Positions 19,401-35,444 of a stretch of DNA of 64,000 nucleotides are shown here, in pieces (the stretch's first letter is position 1; each line of letters begins with the position of its first letter). The notes beneath the pieces were generated by a model. It was not told where the DNA came from, did not search any database, and worked only from the letters and a program-made list of their open reading frames with translations. Position numbers and translations under genes: made by a program. Source of the stretch: Bugula neritina (Eukaryota > Bryozoa > Gymnolaemata > Cheilostomatida > Bugulidae); contig OZ037772.1 of NCBI GenBank assembly GCA_964035545.1, positions 2,426,501 to 2,490,500 on the forward strand, in the 5' to 3' direction.

Positions 19401-22400
19401 TAATATACTGTATAACATAATATAGGTACTGTATAACATAATATACTGTATAACATAGTATACTGTATGACATAATATACTGTATAACCTAATATACTGT
19501 ATAACACAATATACTGTATAACCTAATATACTGTATAACACAGTATACTGTATAACATAGTATACTGTATAACATAGTATGCTGTATAACATAAAATACT
19601 GTATAACATAGTATGCTGTATAACATAATATGCTGTATAACATAATATACTGTATAACATAATATACTGTATAACATAGTATACTGTATAACATAGTATA
19701 CTGTATAACATAGTATACTGTATAACATAATATACTGTATGACATTATATACTGTATAACATAATATACTGTATAACATAATATACTGTATAACATAATA
19801 TACTGTATAACATAATATACTGTATAACATAGTATACTGTATAACATAGTATACTGTATAACATAATATACTGTATAACATAATATGCTGTATAACATAG
19901 TATACTGTATAACATAGTATACTGTATAACATATAATATTGTATAACATAATACACTGTATAACATAATATGCTGTATAACATAATATGCTGTATAACAT
20001 AATATACTGTATAACATAAGATACTGTATAACATAGTCTACTGTATAACATAGTATACTGTATAACATAGTATACTGTATAACATAGTATACTGTATAAC
20101 ATAATATACTGTATAACATAATATACTGTATAACATAGTATACTGTATAACATAGTATACTGTATAACATAACATATTGTATAACATAATACACTGTATA
20201 ACATAATATGCTGTATAACATAATATGCTGTATAACATAATATACTGTATAACATAAGATACTGTATAACATAGTATACTGTATAACATAGTATACTGTA
20301 TAACATAGTATACTGTATAACATAGTATACTGTATAACATAATATACAGTATAACATAGTATACTGTATAACATAATATACTGTATAACATAATATACAG
20401 TATAACATAGTATACTGTATAACATAGTATACTGTATAACATACTATACTGTATAACATAGTATACTGTATTACATAATATACTGTATAACATAGTATAC
20501 TGTATAACATAGTATACTGTATAACATAGTATACTGTATAACATAATATACTGTATAACATAGTATACTGTATAACATAGTATACCGTATAACATAGTAT
20601 ACTGTATAACATAGTATACTGTATAACATAATATACTGTATAACATAGTATACTGTATAACATAATATACTGTATAACATAATATACTGTATAACATAGT
20701 ATACTGTATAACATAGTATACTGTATAACATAGTATACTGTATAACATAGTATACTGTTTAACATAGTATACTGTATAACATAGTATACTGTATAACATA
20801 GTATACTGTATAACATAGTATACTGTATAACATAGTATACTGTATAACATAGTATACCGTATAACATAGTATACTGTATAACATAGTATACTGTATAACA
20901 TAATATACTGTATAACATATTATACTGTATAACATAGTATACTGTATAACATAATATACTGTATAACATAGTATACTGTATAACATAGTATACTGTATAA
21001 CATAGTATACTGTATAACATAGTATACTGTATAACATAGTATACTGTATGACATAGTATGCTGTATGACATAATATGCTGTATGACATAATATACTGTAT
21101 AACATAATATACTGTATAACATAATATACTGTATAACATAGTATACTGTATAACATAGTATACTGTATAACCTAGTATACCGTATAACATAGTATACTGT
21201 ATAACATAGTATACTGTATAACATAATATACTGTATAACATAATATAGGTACTGTATAACATAATATACTGTATAACATAATACACTGTATAACATAATA
21301 TACTGTATAACATAATATGCTGTATAACATAATATACTGTATAACATAGTATACTGTATAACATAATATACTGTATAACATAGTATACCGTATAACATAG
21401 TATACTGTATAACATAGTATACTGTATAACATAGTATACTGTATAACATAATATACTGTATAACATAATATAGGTACTGTATAACATAATATACTGTGTA
21501 ACATAGTATACTGTATAACATAGTATACTGTATGACATAATATACTGTATAACATAATATACTGTATAACATAATATACTGTATAACCTAATATACTGTA
21601 TAACACAATATACTGTATAACATAGTATACTGTATAATATAGTATACTGTATAACATAAAATACTGATAAACATAGTATGCTGTATAACATAATATGCTG
21701 TATAACATAATATACTGTATAACATAATATACTGTATAACATAGTATACTGTATAACATAGTATACTGTATAACATAGTATACTGTATAACATAATATAC
21801 TGTATGACATAATATACTGTATAACATAATATACTGTATAACATAATATACTGTATAACATAATATACTGTATAACCTAATACACTGTATAACATAATAT
21901 ACTGTATAACATAGTATACTGTATAACATAGTATACTGTATAACATAATATACTGTATAACATAATATGCTGTATAACATAATATACTGTATAACATAGT
22001 ATACTGTATAACATAATATATTGTATAACATAATACACTGTATAACATAATATGCTGTATAACATAATATGCTGTATAACATAATATACTGTATAACATA
22101 AGATACTGTATAACATAGTATACTGTATAACATAGTATACTGTATAACATAGTATACTGTATAACATAATATACTGTATAACATAATATACTGTATAACA
22201 TAATATACTGTATAACATAATATACTGTATAACATAATATACTGTATAACATAGTATACTGTATAACATAGTATACTGTATAACATAGTATACTGTATAA
22301 CATAGTATACTGTATAACATAGTATACTGTATAACATAGTATACTGTATAACATAGTATACTGTATAACATAGTATACTGTATAACATAGTATACTGTAT

Positions 22401-25400
22401 AACATAGTATACCGTATAACATAGTATACTGTATAACATAGTATACTGTATAACATAATATACTGTATAACATATTATACTGTATAACATAGTATACTGT
22501 ATAACATAATATACTGTATAACATAGTATACTGTATAACATAGTATACTGTATAACATAGTATACTGTATAACATAGTATACTGTATAACATAGTATACT
22601 GTATGACATAGTATGCTGTATGACATAATATGCTGTATGACATAATATACTGTATAACATAATATACTGTATAACATAATATACTGTATAACATAGTATA
22701 CTGTATAACATAGTATACTGTATAACCTAGTATACCGTATAACATAGTATACTGTATAACATAGTATACTGTATAACATAATATACTGTATAACATAATA
22801 TAGGTACTGTATAACATAATATACTGTATAACATAATACACTGTATAACATAATATACTGTATAACATAATATGCTGTATAACATAATATACTGTATAAC
22901 ATAGTATACTGTATAACATAATATACTGTATAACATAGTATACCGTATAACATAGTATACTGTATAACATAGTATACTGTATAACATAGTATACTGTATA
23001 ACATAATATACTGTATAACATAATATAGGTACTGTATAACATAATATACTGTGTAACATAGTATACTGTATAACATAGTATACTGTATGACATAATATAC
23101 TGTATAACATAATATACTGTATAACATAATATACTGTATAACCTAATATACTGTATAACACAATATACTGTATAACATAGTATACTGTATAATATAGTAT
23201 ACTGTATAACATAAAATACTGTATAACATAGTATGCTGTATAACATAATATGCTGTATAACATAATATACTGTATAACATAATATACTGTATAACATAGT
23301 ATACTGTATAACATAGTATACTGTATAACATAGTATACTGTATAACATAATATACTGTATGACTCAATATACTGTATAACATAATATCTTGTATAACATA
23401 ATATACTGTATAACATAATATACTGTATAACCTAATACACTGTATAACATAATATACTGTATAACATAGTATACTGTATAACATAGTATACTGTATAACA
23501 TAATATACTGTATAACATAATATGCTGTATAACATAATATACTGTATAACATAGTATACTGTATAACATAATATATTGTATAACATAATACACTGTATAA
23601 CATAATATGCTGTATAACATAATATGCTGTATAACATAATATACTGTATAACATAAGATACTGTATAACATAGTATACTGTACAACATAATATACTGTAT
23701 AACATAATATACTGTATAACATAGTATACTGTATAACATAGTATACTGTATAACATAGTATACCGTATAACATAGTATACTGTATAACATAATATACTGT
23801 ATAACATATTATAGGTACTGTATAACATAATATACTGTATAACATAATACACTGTATAACATAATATACTGTATTACATGATATGCTGTATAACATAATA
23901 TACTGTATAACATAGTATACTGTATAACATAATATACTGTATAACATAGTATACCGTATAACATAGTATACTGTATAACATAGTATACTGTATAACATAA
24001 TATACTGTATAACATAATATAGGTACTGTATAACATAATATACTGTATAACATAGTATACTTAATAACACAGTATACTGTATGACATAATATACTGTATA
24101 AAATAATATACTGTATAACATAATATACTGTATAACCTAATATACTGTATAACACAATATACTGTATAACATAGTATACTGTATAACATAGTATACTGTA
24201 TAACATAAAATACTGTATAACATAGTATGCTGTATAACATAATATGCTGTATAACATAATATACTGTATAACATAATATACTGTATAACATAGTATACTG
24301 TATAACATAGTATACTGTATAACATAGTATACTGTATAACATAATATACTGTATGACATAATATACTGTATAACATAATATACTGTATAACATAATATAC
24401 TGTATAACATAATATACTGTATAACATAATATACTGTATAACATAGTATACTGTATAACATAGTATACTGTATAACATAATATACTGTATAACATAATAT
24501 GCTGTATAACATAGTATACTGTATAACATAGTATACTGTATAACATATAATATTGTATAACATAATACACTGTATAACATAATATGCTGTATAACATAAT
24601 ATGCTGTATAACATAATATACTGTATAACATAAGATACTGTATAACATAGTATACTGTATAACATAGTATACTGTATAACATAGTATACTGTATAACATA
24701 GTATACTGTATAACATAATATACTGTATAACATAATATACTGTATAACATAGTATACTGTATAACATAGTATACTGTATAACATAACATATTGTATAACA
24801 TAATACACTGTATAACATAATATGCTGTATAACATAATATGCTGTATAACATAATATACTGTATAACATAAGATACTGTATAACATAGTATACTGTATAA
24901 CATAGTATACTGTATAACATAGTATACTGTATAACATAGTATACTGTATAACATAATATACAGTATAACATAGTATACTGTATAACATAATATACTGTAT
25001 AACATAATATACAGTATAACATAGTATACTGTATAACATAGTATACTGTATAACATACTATACTGTATAACATAGTATACTGTATTACATAATATACTGT
25101 ATAACATAGTATACTGTATAACATAGTATACTGTATAACATAGTATACTGTATAACATAATATACTGTATAACATAGTATACTGTATAACATAGTATACC
25201 GTATAACATAGTATACCGTATAACATAGTATACTGTATAACATAGTATACTGTATAACATAATATACTGTATAACATAGTATACTGTATAACATAATATA
25301 CTGTATAACATAATATACTGTATAACATAGTATACTGTATAACATAGTATACTGTATAACATAGTATACTGTATAACATAGTATACTGTATAACATAGTA

Positions 25401-28400
25401 TACTGTATAACATAGTATACTGTATAACATAGTATACTGTATAACATAGTATACTGTATAACATAGTATACCGTATAACATAGTATACTGTATAACATAG
25501 TATACTGTATAACATAATATACTGTATAACATATTATACTGTATAACATAGTATACTGTATAACATAATATACTGTATAACATAGTATACTGTATAACAT
25601 AGTATACTGTATAACATAGTATACTGTATAACATAGTATACTGTATAACATAGTATACTGTATGACATAGTATGCTGTATGACATAATATGCTGTATGAC
25701 ATAATATACTGTATAACATAATATACTGTATAACATAATATACTGTATAACATAGTATACTGTATAACATAGTATACTGTATAACCTAGTATACCGTATA
25801 ACATAGTATACTGTATAACATAGTATACTGTATAACATAATATACTGTATAACATAATATAGGTACTGTATAACATAATATACTGTATAACATAATACAC
25901 TGTATAACATAATATACTGTATAACATAATATGCTGTATAACATAATATACTGTATAACATAGTATACTGTATAACATAATATACTGTATAACATAGTAT
26001 ACCGTATAACATAGTATACTGTATAACATAGTATACTGTATAACATAGTATACTGTATAACATAATATACTGTATATCATAATATAGGTACTGTATAACA
26101 TAATATACTGTGTAACATAGTATACTGTATAACATAGTATACTGTATGACATAATATACTGTATAACATAATATACTGTATAACATAATATACTGTATAA
26201 CCTAATATACTGTATAACACAATATACTGTATAACATAGTATACTGTATAATATAGTATACTGTATAACATAAAATACTGTATAACATAGTATGCTGTAT
26301 AACATAATATGCTGTATAACATAATATACTGTATAACATAATATACTGTATAACATAGTATACTGTATAACATAGTATACTGTATAACATAGTATACTGT
26401 ATAACATAATATACTGTATGACATAATATACTGTATAACATAATATACTGTATAACATAATATACTGTATAACATAATATACTGTATAACCTAATACACT
26501 GTATAACATAATATACTGTATAACATAGTATACTGTATAACATAGTATACTGTATAACATAATATACTGTATAACATAATATGCTGTATAACATAATATA
26601 CTGTATAACATAGTATACTGTATAACATAATATATTGTATAACATAATACACTGTATAACATAATATGCTGTATAACATAATATGCTGTATAACATAATA
26701 TACTGTATAACATAAGATACTGTATAACATAGTATACTGTATAACATAGTATACTGTATAACATAGTATACTGTATAACATAATATACTGTATAACATAA
26801 TATACTGTATAACATAGTATACTGTATAACATAGTATACCGTATAACATAGTATACTGTATAACATAGTATACTGTATAACATAGTATACTGTATAACAT
26901 AATGTACTGTATAACATAGTATACTGTATAACATAATATACTGTATAACATAATATACTGTATAACATAGTATACTGTATAACATAGTATACTGTATAAC
27001 ATAGTATACTGTATAACATAGTATACTGTATAACATAGTATACTGTATAACATAGTATACTGTATAACATAGTATACTGTATAACATAGTATACTGTATA
27101 ACATAGTATACTGTATAACATAGTATACCGTATAACATAGTATACTGTATAACATAGTATACTGTATAACATAATATACTGTATAACATATTATACTGTA
27201 TAACATAGTATACTGTATAACATAATATACTGTATAACATAGTATACTGTATAACATAGTATACTGTATAACATAGTATACTGTATAACATAGTATACTG
27301 TATAACATAGTATACTGTATGACATAGTATGCTGTATGACATAATATGCTGTATGACATAATATACTGTATAACATAATATACTGTATAACATAATATAC
27401 TGTATAACATAGTATACTGTATAACATAGTATACTGTATAACCTAGTATACCGTATAACATAGTATACTGTATAACATAGTATACTGTATAACATAATAT
27501 ACTGTATAACATAATATAGGTACTGTATAACATAATATACTGTATAACATAATACACTGTATAACATAATATACTGTATAACATAATATGCTGTATAACA
27601 TAATATACTGTATAACATAGTATACTGTATAACATAATATACTGTATAACATAGTATACCGTATAACATAGTATACTGTATAACATAGTATACTGTATAA
27701 CATAGTATACTGTATAACATAATATACTGTATAACATAATATAGGTACTGTATAACATAATATACTGTGTAACATAGTATACTGTATAACATAGTATACT
27801 GTATGACATAATATACTGTATAACATAGTATACTGTATAACATAGTATACTGTATAACATAAAATACTGTATAACATAGTATGCTGTATAACATAATATA
27901 CTGTATAACATAATATACTGTATAACATAATATACTGTATAACATAGTATACTGTATAACATAGTATACTGTATAACATAATATACTGTATAACATAATA
28001 TGCTGTATAACATAGTATACTGTATAACATAGTATACTGTATAACATATAATATTGTATAACATAATACACTGTATAACATAATATGCTGTATAACATAA
28101 TATGCTGTATAACATAATATACTGTATAACATAAGATACTGTATAACATAGTATACTGTATAACATAGTATACTGTATAACATAGTATACTGTATACCAT
28201 AGTATACTGTATAACATAATATACTGTATAACATAATATACTGTATAACATAGTATACTGTATAACATAGTATACTGTATAACATAACATATTGTATAAC
28301 ATAATACACTGTATAACATAATATGCTGTATAACATAATATGCTGTATAACATAATATACTGTATAACATAAGATACTGTATAACATAGTATACTGTATA

Positions 28401-29288
28401 ACATAGTATACTGTATAACATAGTATACTGTATAACATAGTATACTGTATAACATAATATACAGTATAACATAGTATACTGTATAACATAATATACTGTA
28501 TAACATAATATACAGTATAACATAGTATACTGTATAACATAGTATACTGTATAACATACTATACTGTATAACATAGTATACTGTATTACATAATATACTG
28601 TATAACATAGTATACTGTATAACATAGTATACTGTATAACATAGTATACTGTATAACATAATATACTGTATAACATAGTATACTGTATAACATAGTATAC
28701 CGTATAACATAGTATACTGTATAACATAGTATACTGTATAACATAGTATACTGTATAACATAATATACTGTATAACATAGTATACTGTATAACATAATAT
28801 ACTGTATAACATAATATACTGTATAACATAGTATACTGTATAACATAGTATACTGTATAACATAGTATACTGTATAACATAGTATACTGTATAACATAGT
28901 ATACTGTATAACATAGTATACTGTATAACATAGTATACTGTATAACATAGTATACTGTATAACATAGTATACTGTATAACATAGTATACCGTATAACATA
29001 GTATACTGTATAACATAGTATACTGTATAACATAATATACTGTATAACATATTATACTGTATAACATAGTATACTGTATAACATAATATACTGTATAACA
29101 TAGTATACTGTATAACATAGTATACTGTATAACATAGTATACTGTATAACATAGTATACTGTATAACATAGTATACTGTATGACATAGTATGCTGTATGA
29201 CATAATATGCTGTATGACATAATATACTGTATAACATAATATACTGTATAACATAATATACTGTATAACATAGTATACTGTATAACAT
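4487..29288. repeat. Recurring 237-bp higher-order block, 12 full copies
   Basis: A 237-bp block with the same order of variant monomers and the same conceptual translation occurs at 4487, 7546, 9203, 11476, 13906, 15465, 17895, 20920, 22475, 25534, 27191 and 29052. It includes three TGTATGACATA units in a row. A partial further copy lies near 30,290-30,340. Spacings are 3059, 1657, 2273, 2430, 1559, 2430, 3025, 1555, 3059, 1657 and 1861 bp. The pair 3059+1657 appears twice, 17,988 bp apart, which shows a second and larger duplication (4.4-9.4 kb against 22.4-27.4 kb). Other shared offsets are 13,374 (about 5.8-8.2 kb against 19.2-21.6 kb) and 14,058 (about 10.0-12.1 kb against 24.1-26.1 kb). 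Confidence 0.9.
11411..19050. repeat. 3,989-bp tandem segmental duplication inside the satellite
   Basis: Distinctive variant units recur at a constant offset of 3,989 bp: TACCG at 11,411 and 15,400, the recurrent 237-bp block at 11,476/15,465 and 13,906/17,895, and AAGATACTG at 15,051/19,040. The match starts between 11,160 and 11,400. Past about 15,060 in the first copy the register slips by one monomer (offset 3,972 at the next 21-bp unit), marking the far boundary. The period equals 226 units of 17 bp plus 7 units of 21 bp, and seven 21-bp units are seen in each copy. Confidence 0.9.
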
Positions 29289-32200
29289 AGTATACTGTAT
29301 AACCTAGTATACCGTATAACATAGTATACTGTATAACATAGTATACTGTATAACATAATATACTGTATAACATAATATAGGTACTGTATAACATAATATA
29401 CTGTATAACATAATACACTGTATAACATAATATACTGTATAACATAATATGCTGTATAACATAATATACTGTATAACATAGTATACTGTATAACATAATA
29501 TACTGTATAACATAGTATACCGTATAACATAGTATACTGTATAACATAGTATACTGTATAACATAGTATACTGTATAACATAATATACTGTATAACATAA
29601 TATAGGTACTGTATAACATAATATACTGTGTAACATAGTATACTGTATAACATAGTATACTGTATGACATAATATACTGTATAACATAATATACTGTATA
29701 ACATAATATACTGTATAACCTAATATACTGTATAACACAATATACTGTATAACATAGTATACTGTATAATATAGTATACTGTATAACATAAAATACTGTA
29801 TAACATAGTATGCTGTATAACATAATATGCTGTATAACATAATATACTGTATAACATAATATACTGTATAACATAATATACTGTATAACCTAATACACTG
29901 TATAACATAATATACTGTATAACATAGTATACTGTATAACATAGTATACTGTATAACATAATATACTGTATAACATAATATGCTGTATAACATAATATAC
30001 TGTATAACATAGTATACTGTATAACATAATATATTGTATAACATAATACACTGTATAACATAATATGCTGTATAACATAATATGCTGTATAACATAATAT
30101 ACTGTATAACATAAGATACTGTATAACATAGTATACTGTATAACATAGTATACTGTATAACATAGTATACTGTATAACATAATATACTGTATAACATAAT
30201 ATACTGTATAACATAGTATACTGTATAACATAGTATACTGTATAACATAGTATACTGTATAACATAGTATACTGTATAACATAGTATACTGTATGACATA
30301 GTATGCTGTATGACATAATATGCTGTATGACATAATATACTGTATAACATAATATACTGTATAACATAATATACTGTATAACATAGTATACTGTATAACA
30401 TAGTATACTGTATAACCTAGTATACCGTATAACATAGTATACTGTATAACATAGTATACTGTATAACATAATATACTGTATAACATAATATAGGTACTGT
30501 ATAACATAATATACTGTATAACATAATACACTGTATAACATAATATACTGTATAACATAATATGCTGTATAACATAATATACTGTATAACATAGTATACT
30601 GTATAACATAATATACTGTATAACATAGTATACCGTATAACATAGTATACTGTATAACATAGTATACTGTATAACATAGTATACTGTATAACATAATATA
30701 CTGTATAACATAATATAGGTACTGTATAACATAATATACTGTGTAACATAGTATACTGTATAACATAGTATACTGTATGACATAATATACTGTATAACAT
30801 AATATACTGTATAACATAATATACTGTATAACCTAATATACTGTATAACACAATATACTGTATAACATAGTATACTGTATAATATAGTATACTGTATAAC
30901 ATAAAATACTGTATAACATAGTATGCTGTATAACATAATATGCTGTATAACATAATATACTGTATAACATAATATACTGTATAACATAGTATACTGTATA
31001 ACATAGTATACTGTATAACATAGTATACTGTATAACATAATATACTGTATGACATAATATACTGTATAACATAATATACTGTATAACATAATATACTGTA
31101 TAACATAATATACTGTATAACCTAATACACTGTATAACATAATATACTGTATAACATAGTATACTGTATAACATAGTATACTGTATAACATAATATACTG
31201 TATAACATAATATGCTGTATAACATAATATACTGTATAACATAGTATACTGTATAACATAATATATTGTATAACATAATACACTGTATAACATAATATGC
31301 TGTATAACATAATATGCTGTATAACATAATATACTGTATAACATAAGATACTGTATAACATAGTATACTGTATAACATAGTATACTGTATAACATAGTAT
31401 ACTGTATAACATAATATACTGTATAACATAATATACTGTATAACATAGTATACTGTATAACATAGTATACTGTATAACATAATATATTGTATAACATAAT
31501 ACACTGTATAACATAATATGCTGTATAACATAATATGCTGTATAACATAATATACTGTATAACATAAGATACTGTATAACATAGTATACTGTATAACATA
31601 GTATACTGCATAACATAGTATACTGTATAACATAATATACTGTATAACATAATATAGGTACTGTATAACATAATATACTGTATAACATAGTATACTGTAT
31701 AACATAGTATACTGTATGACATAATATACTGTATAACATAATATACTGTATAACATAATATACTGTATAACCTAATATACTGTATAACACAATATACTGT
31801 ATAACATAGTATACTGTATAACATAGTATACTGTATAACATAAAATACTGTATAACATAGTATGCTGTATAACATAATATGCTGTATAACATAATATACT
31901 GTATAACATAATATACTGTATAACATAGTATACTGTATAACATAGTATACTGTATAACATAGTATACTGTATAACATAATATACTGTATGACATAATATA
32001 CTGTATAACATAATATACTGTATAACATAATATACTGTATAACCTAATACACTGTATAACATAATATACTGTATAACATAGTATACTGTATAACATAGTA
32101 TACTGTATAACATAATATACTGTATAACATAATATGCTGTATAACATAGTATACTGTATAACATAGTATACTGTATAACATAATATATTGTATAACATAA

Positions 32201-32760
32201 TACACTGTATAACATAATATGCTGTATAACATAATATGCTGTATAACATAATATACTGTATAACATAAGATACTGTATAACATAGTATACTGTATAACAT
32301 AGTATACTGTATAACATAGTATACTGTATAACATAATATACTGTATAACATAATATACTGTATAACATAGTATACTGTATAACATAGTATACTGTATAAC
32401 ATAATATATTGTATAACATAATACACTGTATAACATAATATGCTGTATAACATAATATGCTGTATAACATAATATACTGTATAACATAAGATACTGTATA
32501 ACATAGTATACTGTATAACATAGTATACTGTATAACATAGTATACTGTATAACATAATATACTGTATAACATAATATGCTGTATAACATAGTATACTGTA
32601 TAACATAATATACTGTATAACATAGTATACTGTATAACATACTATACTGTATAGCATAATATACTGTATAGCATAGTATACTGTATAACATAGTATACTG
32701 TATAACATACTATACTGTATAGCATAATATACTGTATAGCATAATATACTGTATAGCATT

Positions 32761-33383
32761 TCACCAACATAATAATTTAGGTTTTATAATGTATATCACT
32801 ACATGTCTACATGTTGTATGTGTGATTGTACTTTTATATTTAACTGACATGCTGGTTTGAGAAATAAATTGAAAGTAAAACTTATTAAAGTACTTCAAAT
32901 AAACAGGTGTTAGTATAAATAGAATAATTATCCCGAAAGAGTAATATAATATTATATTATATCATAATATGTATTATTTTATATTAAAATTATTTACATT
33001 GAAGTTCATGATGACTGAGTTTCTCTCTGAGCTGCATAAGGATAATTAATATATATATATATATATATATTAATTATATATATATGTTTAGTTTCTACGA
33101 TTAAAAAATTAATCAAAAGGACTCAATATTTTGAAAAGTAGAGTATTTATATTTGGTACTGATACAATTTCGGATATAATAATAAACTTATATATTCATT
33201 TTATTGACTACAATATTGTTTCACGTAGTGCAAGCTACGCGCATCAGATAGTTGCGTATGGCTGAGTGATTTTGTTATGAAATTTACATTATTTATGTAT
33301 TGCTATGCTGGAATGTCTAACTAGCGTCTGTTAAATGCACCAACAGAATTACTAAATTAACAACAGTTTCTAAATATATAAAG
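32761..33383. other. AT-rich spacer with (AT)n microsatellite and likely collagen 3' UTR
   Basis: Unique AT-rich DNA between the satellite and the collagen locus. An (AT)n tract at about 33,042-33,080 is flanked by TAATTA on both sides, making a self-complementary stretch. On the minus strand an AATAAA signal (33,200-33,205), about 180 bp past the collagen stop codon, could serve its polyadenylation. No gene is seen here. Confidence 0.6.
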
Positions 33384-35302
33384 TCACAGGGAGGGGCATA
33401 ACACCCTCCCTAGCTGAACCCCAAACTCTTTGTGGGTGGTCCCGATGTCACCAGGAGCAATGTCAATAATAGGCAAGTGGGTGGCGGTCTTGGTGTCAAT
33501 CTCTGTCTGAGCTTCTGATGATTTGGCATACTACAAAATGGCAGAAGGCAAACTCAAAACTCGTACAGCACTCAAAGTGGCTTTTGAGTTGAACTCATAA
33601 GTAGTTGTTAAAAAGCCTCAAAGGCAAGCTATATTGCATATTAACAGAAAAAAGATGCAACTATCGCAATCATGTTCAAGTGCAGATCGAAGTTACACCA
33701 TATAAATTAGATTTACACTTTATAGGTCAGATTTGCAGTATATAGGTCAGATTTACATACCTTGCAATCATCCTGCAGCACAGAATATTGGAACCTGCTA
33801 TCTGTTGCCGTGTATTCTTTATCACCAGCTGTATATAAAATGACTGACTTATTCTTCCTACCATATGCGTCTTCTACTGCCACTGAGTTTATACATCTAC
33901 AATCAGCAAATGGAATAGTCATACCAACAACTTGCTCAGCTTTAAAAAGGCCTGTGATTGTTCAGATTATCAAGTGACTAGCAACATAGTAGAGGACTAG
34001 TATCTGGTGACTAGCAACTAGTGACTATTTGATAAACTGTTGGCAGTGACTATTGCCTGTCAGTCTGGGTTTGCTCTCTCAGAGTGAATTTGAAGAAAGT
34101 TGAGTTAGGAAAACTCTGCCTGATACTCAAACTACAATCCATACAGGAAACCAACATGTTACTATAGCAACACTTATCAACATCCATACAGGAAACCAAT
34201 ATGTTACTATAGCGACAATTCTCAACAAAAAAACTTTTGGATATTCTAAAATAATACTGAGAAAGTCATGGTTGATACAAGATAAACACTTACGAGTGCT
34301 GTTCCCATGTGTTTAGCAACAAATGGCTGATTATCTAGCTGCTGGGTGACGTACGATTTGGTGGCGAACTCAGAGGTCTTGACATTGATACAAATGCTCT
34401 TCATTTCCTTGCGACAGTAAGCCTGGATAGCATTAGCTATGGAGCCACCATCTGCATCCACCTGACAACAAACAATAGAGAATACAACTTCTCCATTTCA
34501 CACTAACACAATACAAACATCACATAAAACTTCTAAAACCTGTTCAGCTGTTAAATATACAGAATTATATAATACAGGCAACTCATGGGAAAACTCTTAT
34601 TCTTAAACATTAAATATCTGTGGAAACTTCACATGACATGATATTGACACCTCAGGAGTAGTAATTGTAGAATATAAAACATGTTCACAGAATTTCAGTC
34701 ATCAGACTTGGATACAGATTTCCTCTGAGCAGAGAAAATAGAAACATATCAGCATCTTCTCTCACCCAATAAGTTCCACTCTTGAACTCTGGGTTTTCAG
34801 TGAAGAGTTCTCTACAGTCTCTAACAGGGCTGTCTTTGGACCCATCCCTTACTTTTGTTTCTAGAAAAATAAGGTGGAAGTAGTTATGTAAGCTAACAGC
34901 AATAAAATCAGCATTATATAATATGTCAGAATGTAGCAACATTTAACTGGAGAAACGAACTAAATAGGTGACTCATCAAGAAAGAATGTCAATCATCAAT
35001 GCTAGGAGGAGAAATACATTACAACAGCTGTCTATATTTTTATTACAATAGTTTCTAGCAGTTAATTATAAAATTGTTTGTCTGCAAATTAAACATACAA
35101 ACAATTTGAAACAGGTCCTTCATTTGAGTTCCAAAACAGCATTCAAAAAGCCCTTTCCACTACAAATCGGGCAACATCAAAGCACATTATGGCCATTACT
35201 CACTGAGGTACATATTATAGAGCTCATTGTTGGCGCCTGCATCATCAGCTTGTACACCTTTACCGTTGGACATCATTGCACTCATCATCATAGGGGGAGC
35301 AC
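33384..35302 (-). CDS. COLFI (fibrillar collagen C-propeptide) exons, in frame
   Basis: Five exons splice cleanly: 35302-35204, 34860-34766 (donor GTGAGA after TGG), 34461-34294 (donor GTAAGT), 33934-33761 (donor GTATGT) and 33530-33384, ending at TGA 33384-33386. Donor GTGAGT follows 35204. Recognisable family landmarks are SPVRDCRELF, FKSGTYW, ANAIQAYCRKE, CINSVAVEDAYG, DSRFQYSVLQDDC and THLPIIDIAPGDIG near the end, matching the fibrillar collagen C-terminal domain in order. About seven cysteines are present, and the Cys normally found in the GC motif after YW is Ser. The middle of the domain is shorter than in vertebrates. The reading frame is preserved through all joins, in contrast to the upstream Gly-X-Y exons. 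The domain normally drives trimerisation before proteolytic removal outside the cell. Confidence 0.85.
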
Positions 35303-35444
35303 CTAACATAACCCATGGTAGAATAAAATAAAGCTTCAATCACAAGCTATGGATGAATTTCCCAAAAGATCATCAATACACAGTTGAGAGAAAATAAAAA
35401 AGATACAAGTAATGAACAATAACTCGGTTTTGCTAATAACTAAC

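Larger units (their letters stand above)
1..32760. repeat. 17-bp AT-rich satellite array (over 32 kb)
   Basis: The whole stretch is a head-to-tail array of the monomer TATACTGTATAACATAG, whose last base alternates mainly between G and A, at about 1,900 copies. The left end lies outside the window. The right end is near 32,760, where the last units change to TATAGCATA forms before unique sequence. A recurrent 21-bp unit carries an extra GGTA (I count about 42, for example near 781, 2,765, 4,812, 11,802 and 31,654), mostly in pairs 205-255 bp apart. In the first 2 kb a 19-bp unit with an extra TA also occurs. The minus strand of the monomer has no stop codon in any frame, and 17 is not a multiple of 3, so it reads as a 17-residue peptide repeat in all three frames. 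This is a by-product of sequence and not a gene. A centromeric or heterochromatic role is possible but not shown. Confidence 0.98.

Noticed and set aside
5-32759. Very long minus-strand reading frames (up to about 1,700 codons) with a 17-residue repeat MLYSILCYTVYYVIQYT
   Set aside because: All three minus frames are open at once because the 17-bp monomer lacks stops on that strand and 17 is not a multiple of 3. There is no start context, domain or codon signature, and frames end wherever a variant unit adds a stop. It is a satellite effect.
1-32760. CRISPR-like array
   Set aside because: Repeats are directly adjacent with no unique spacers, and the context is eukaryotic.
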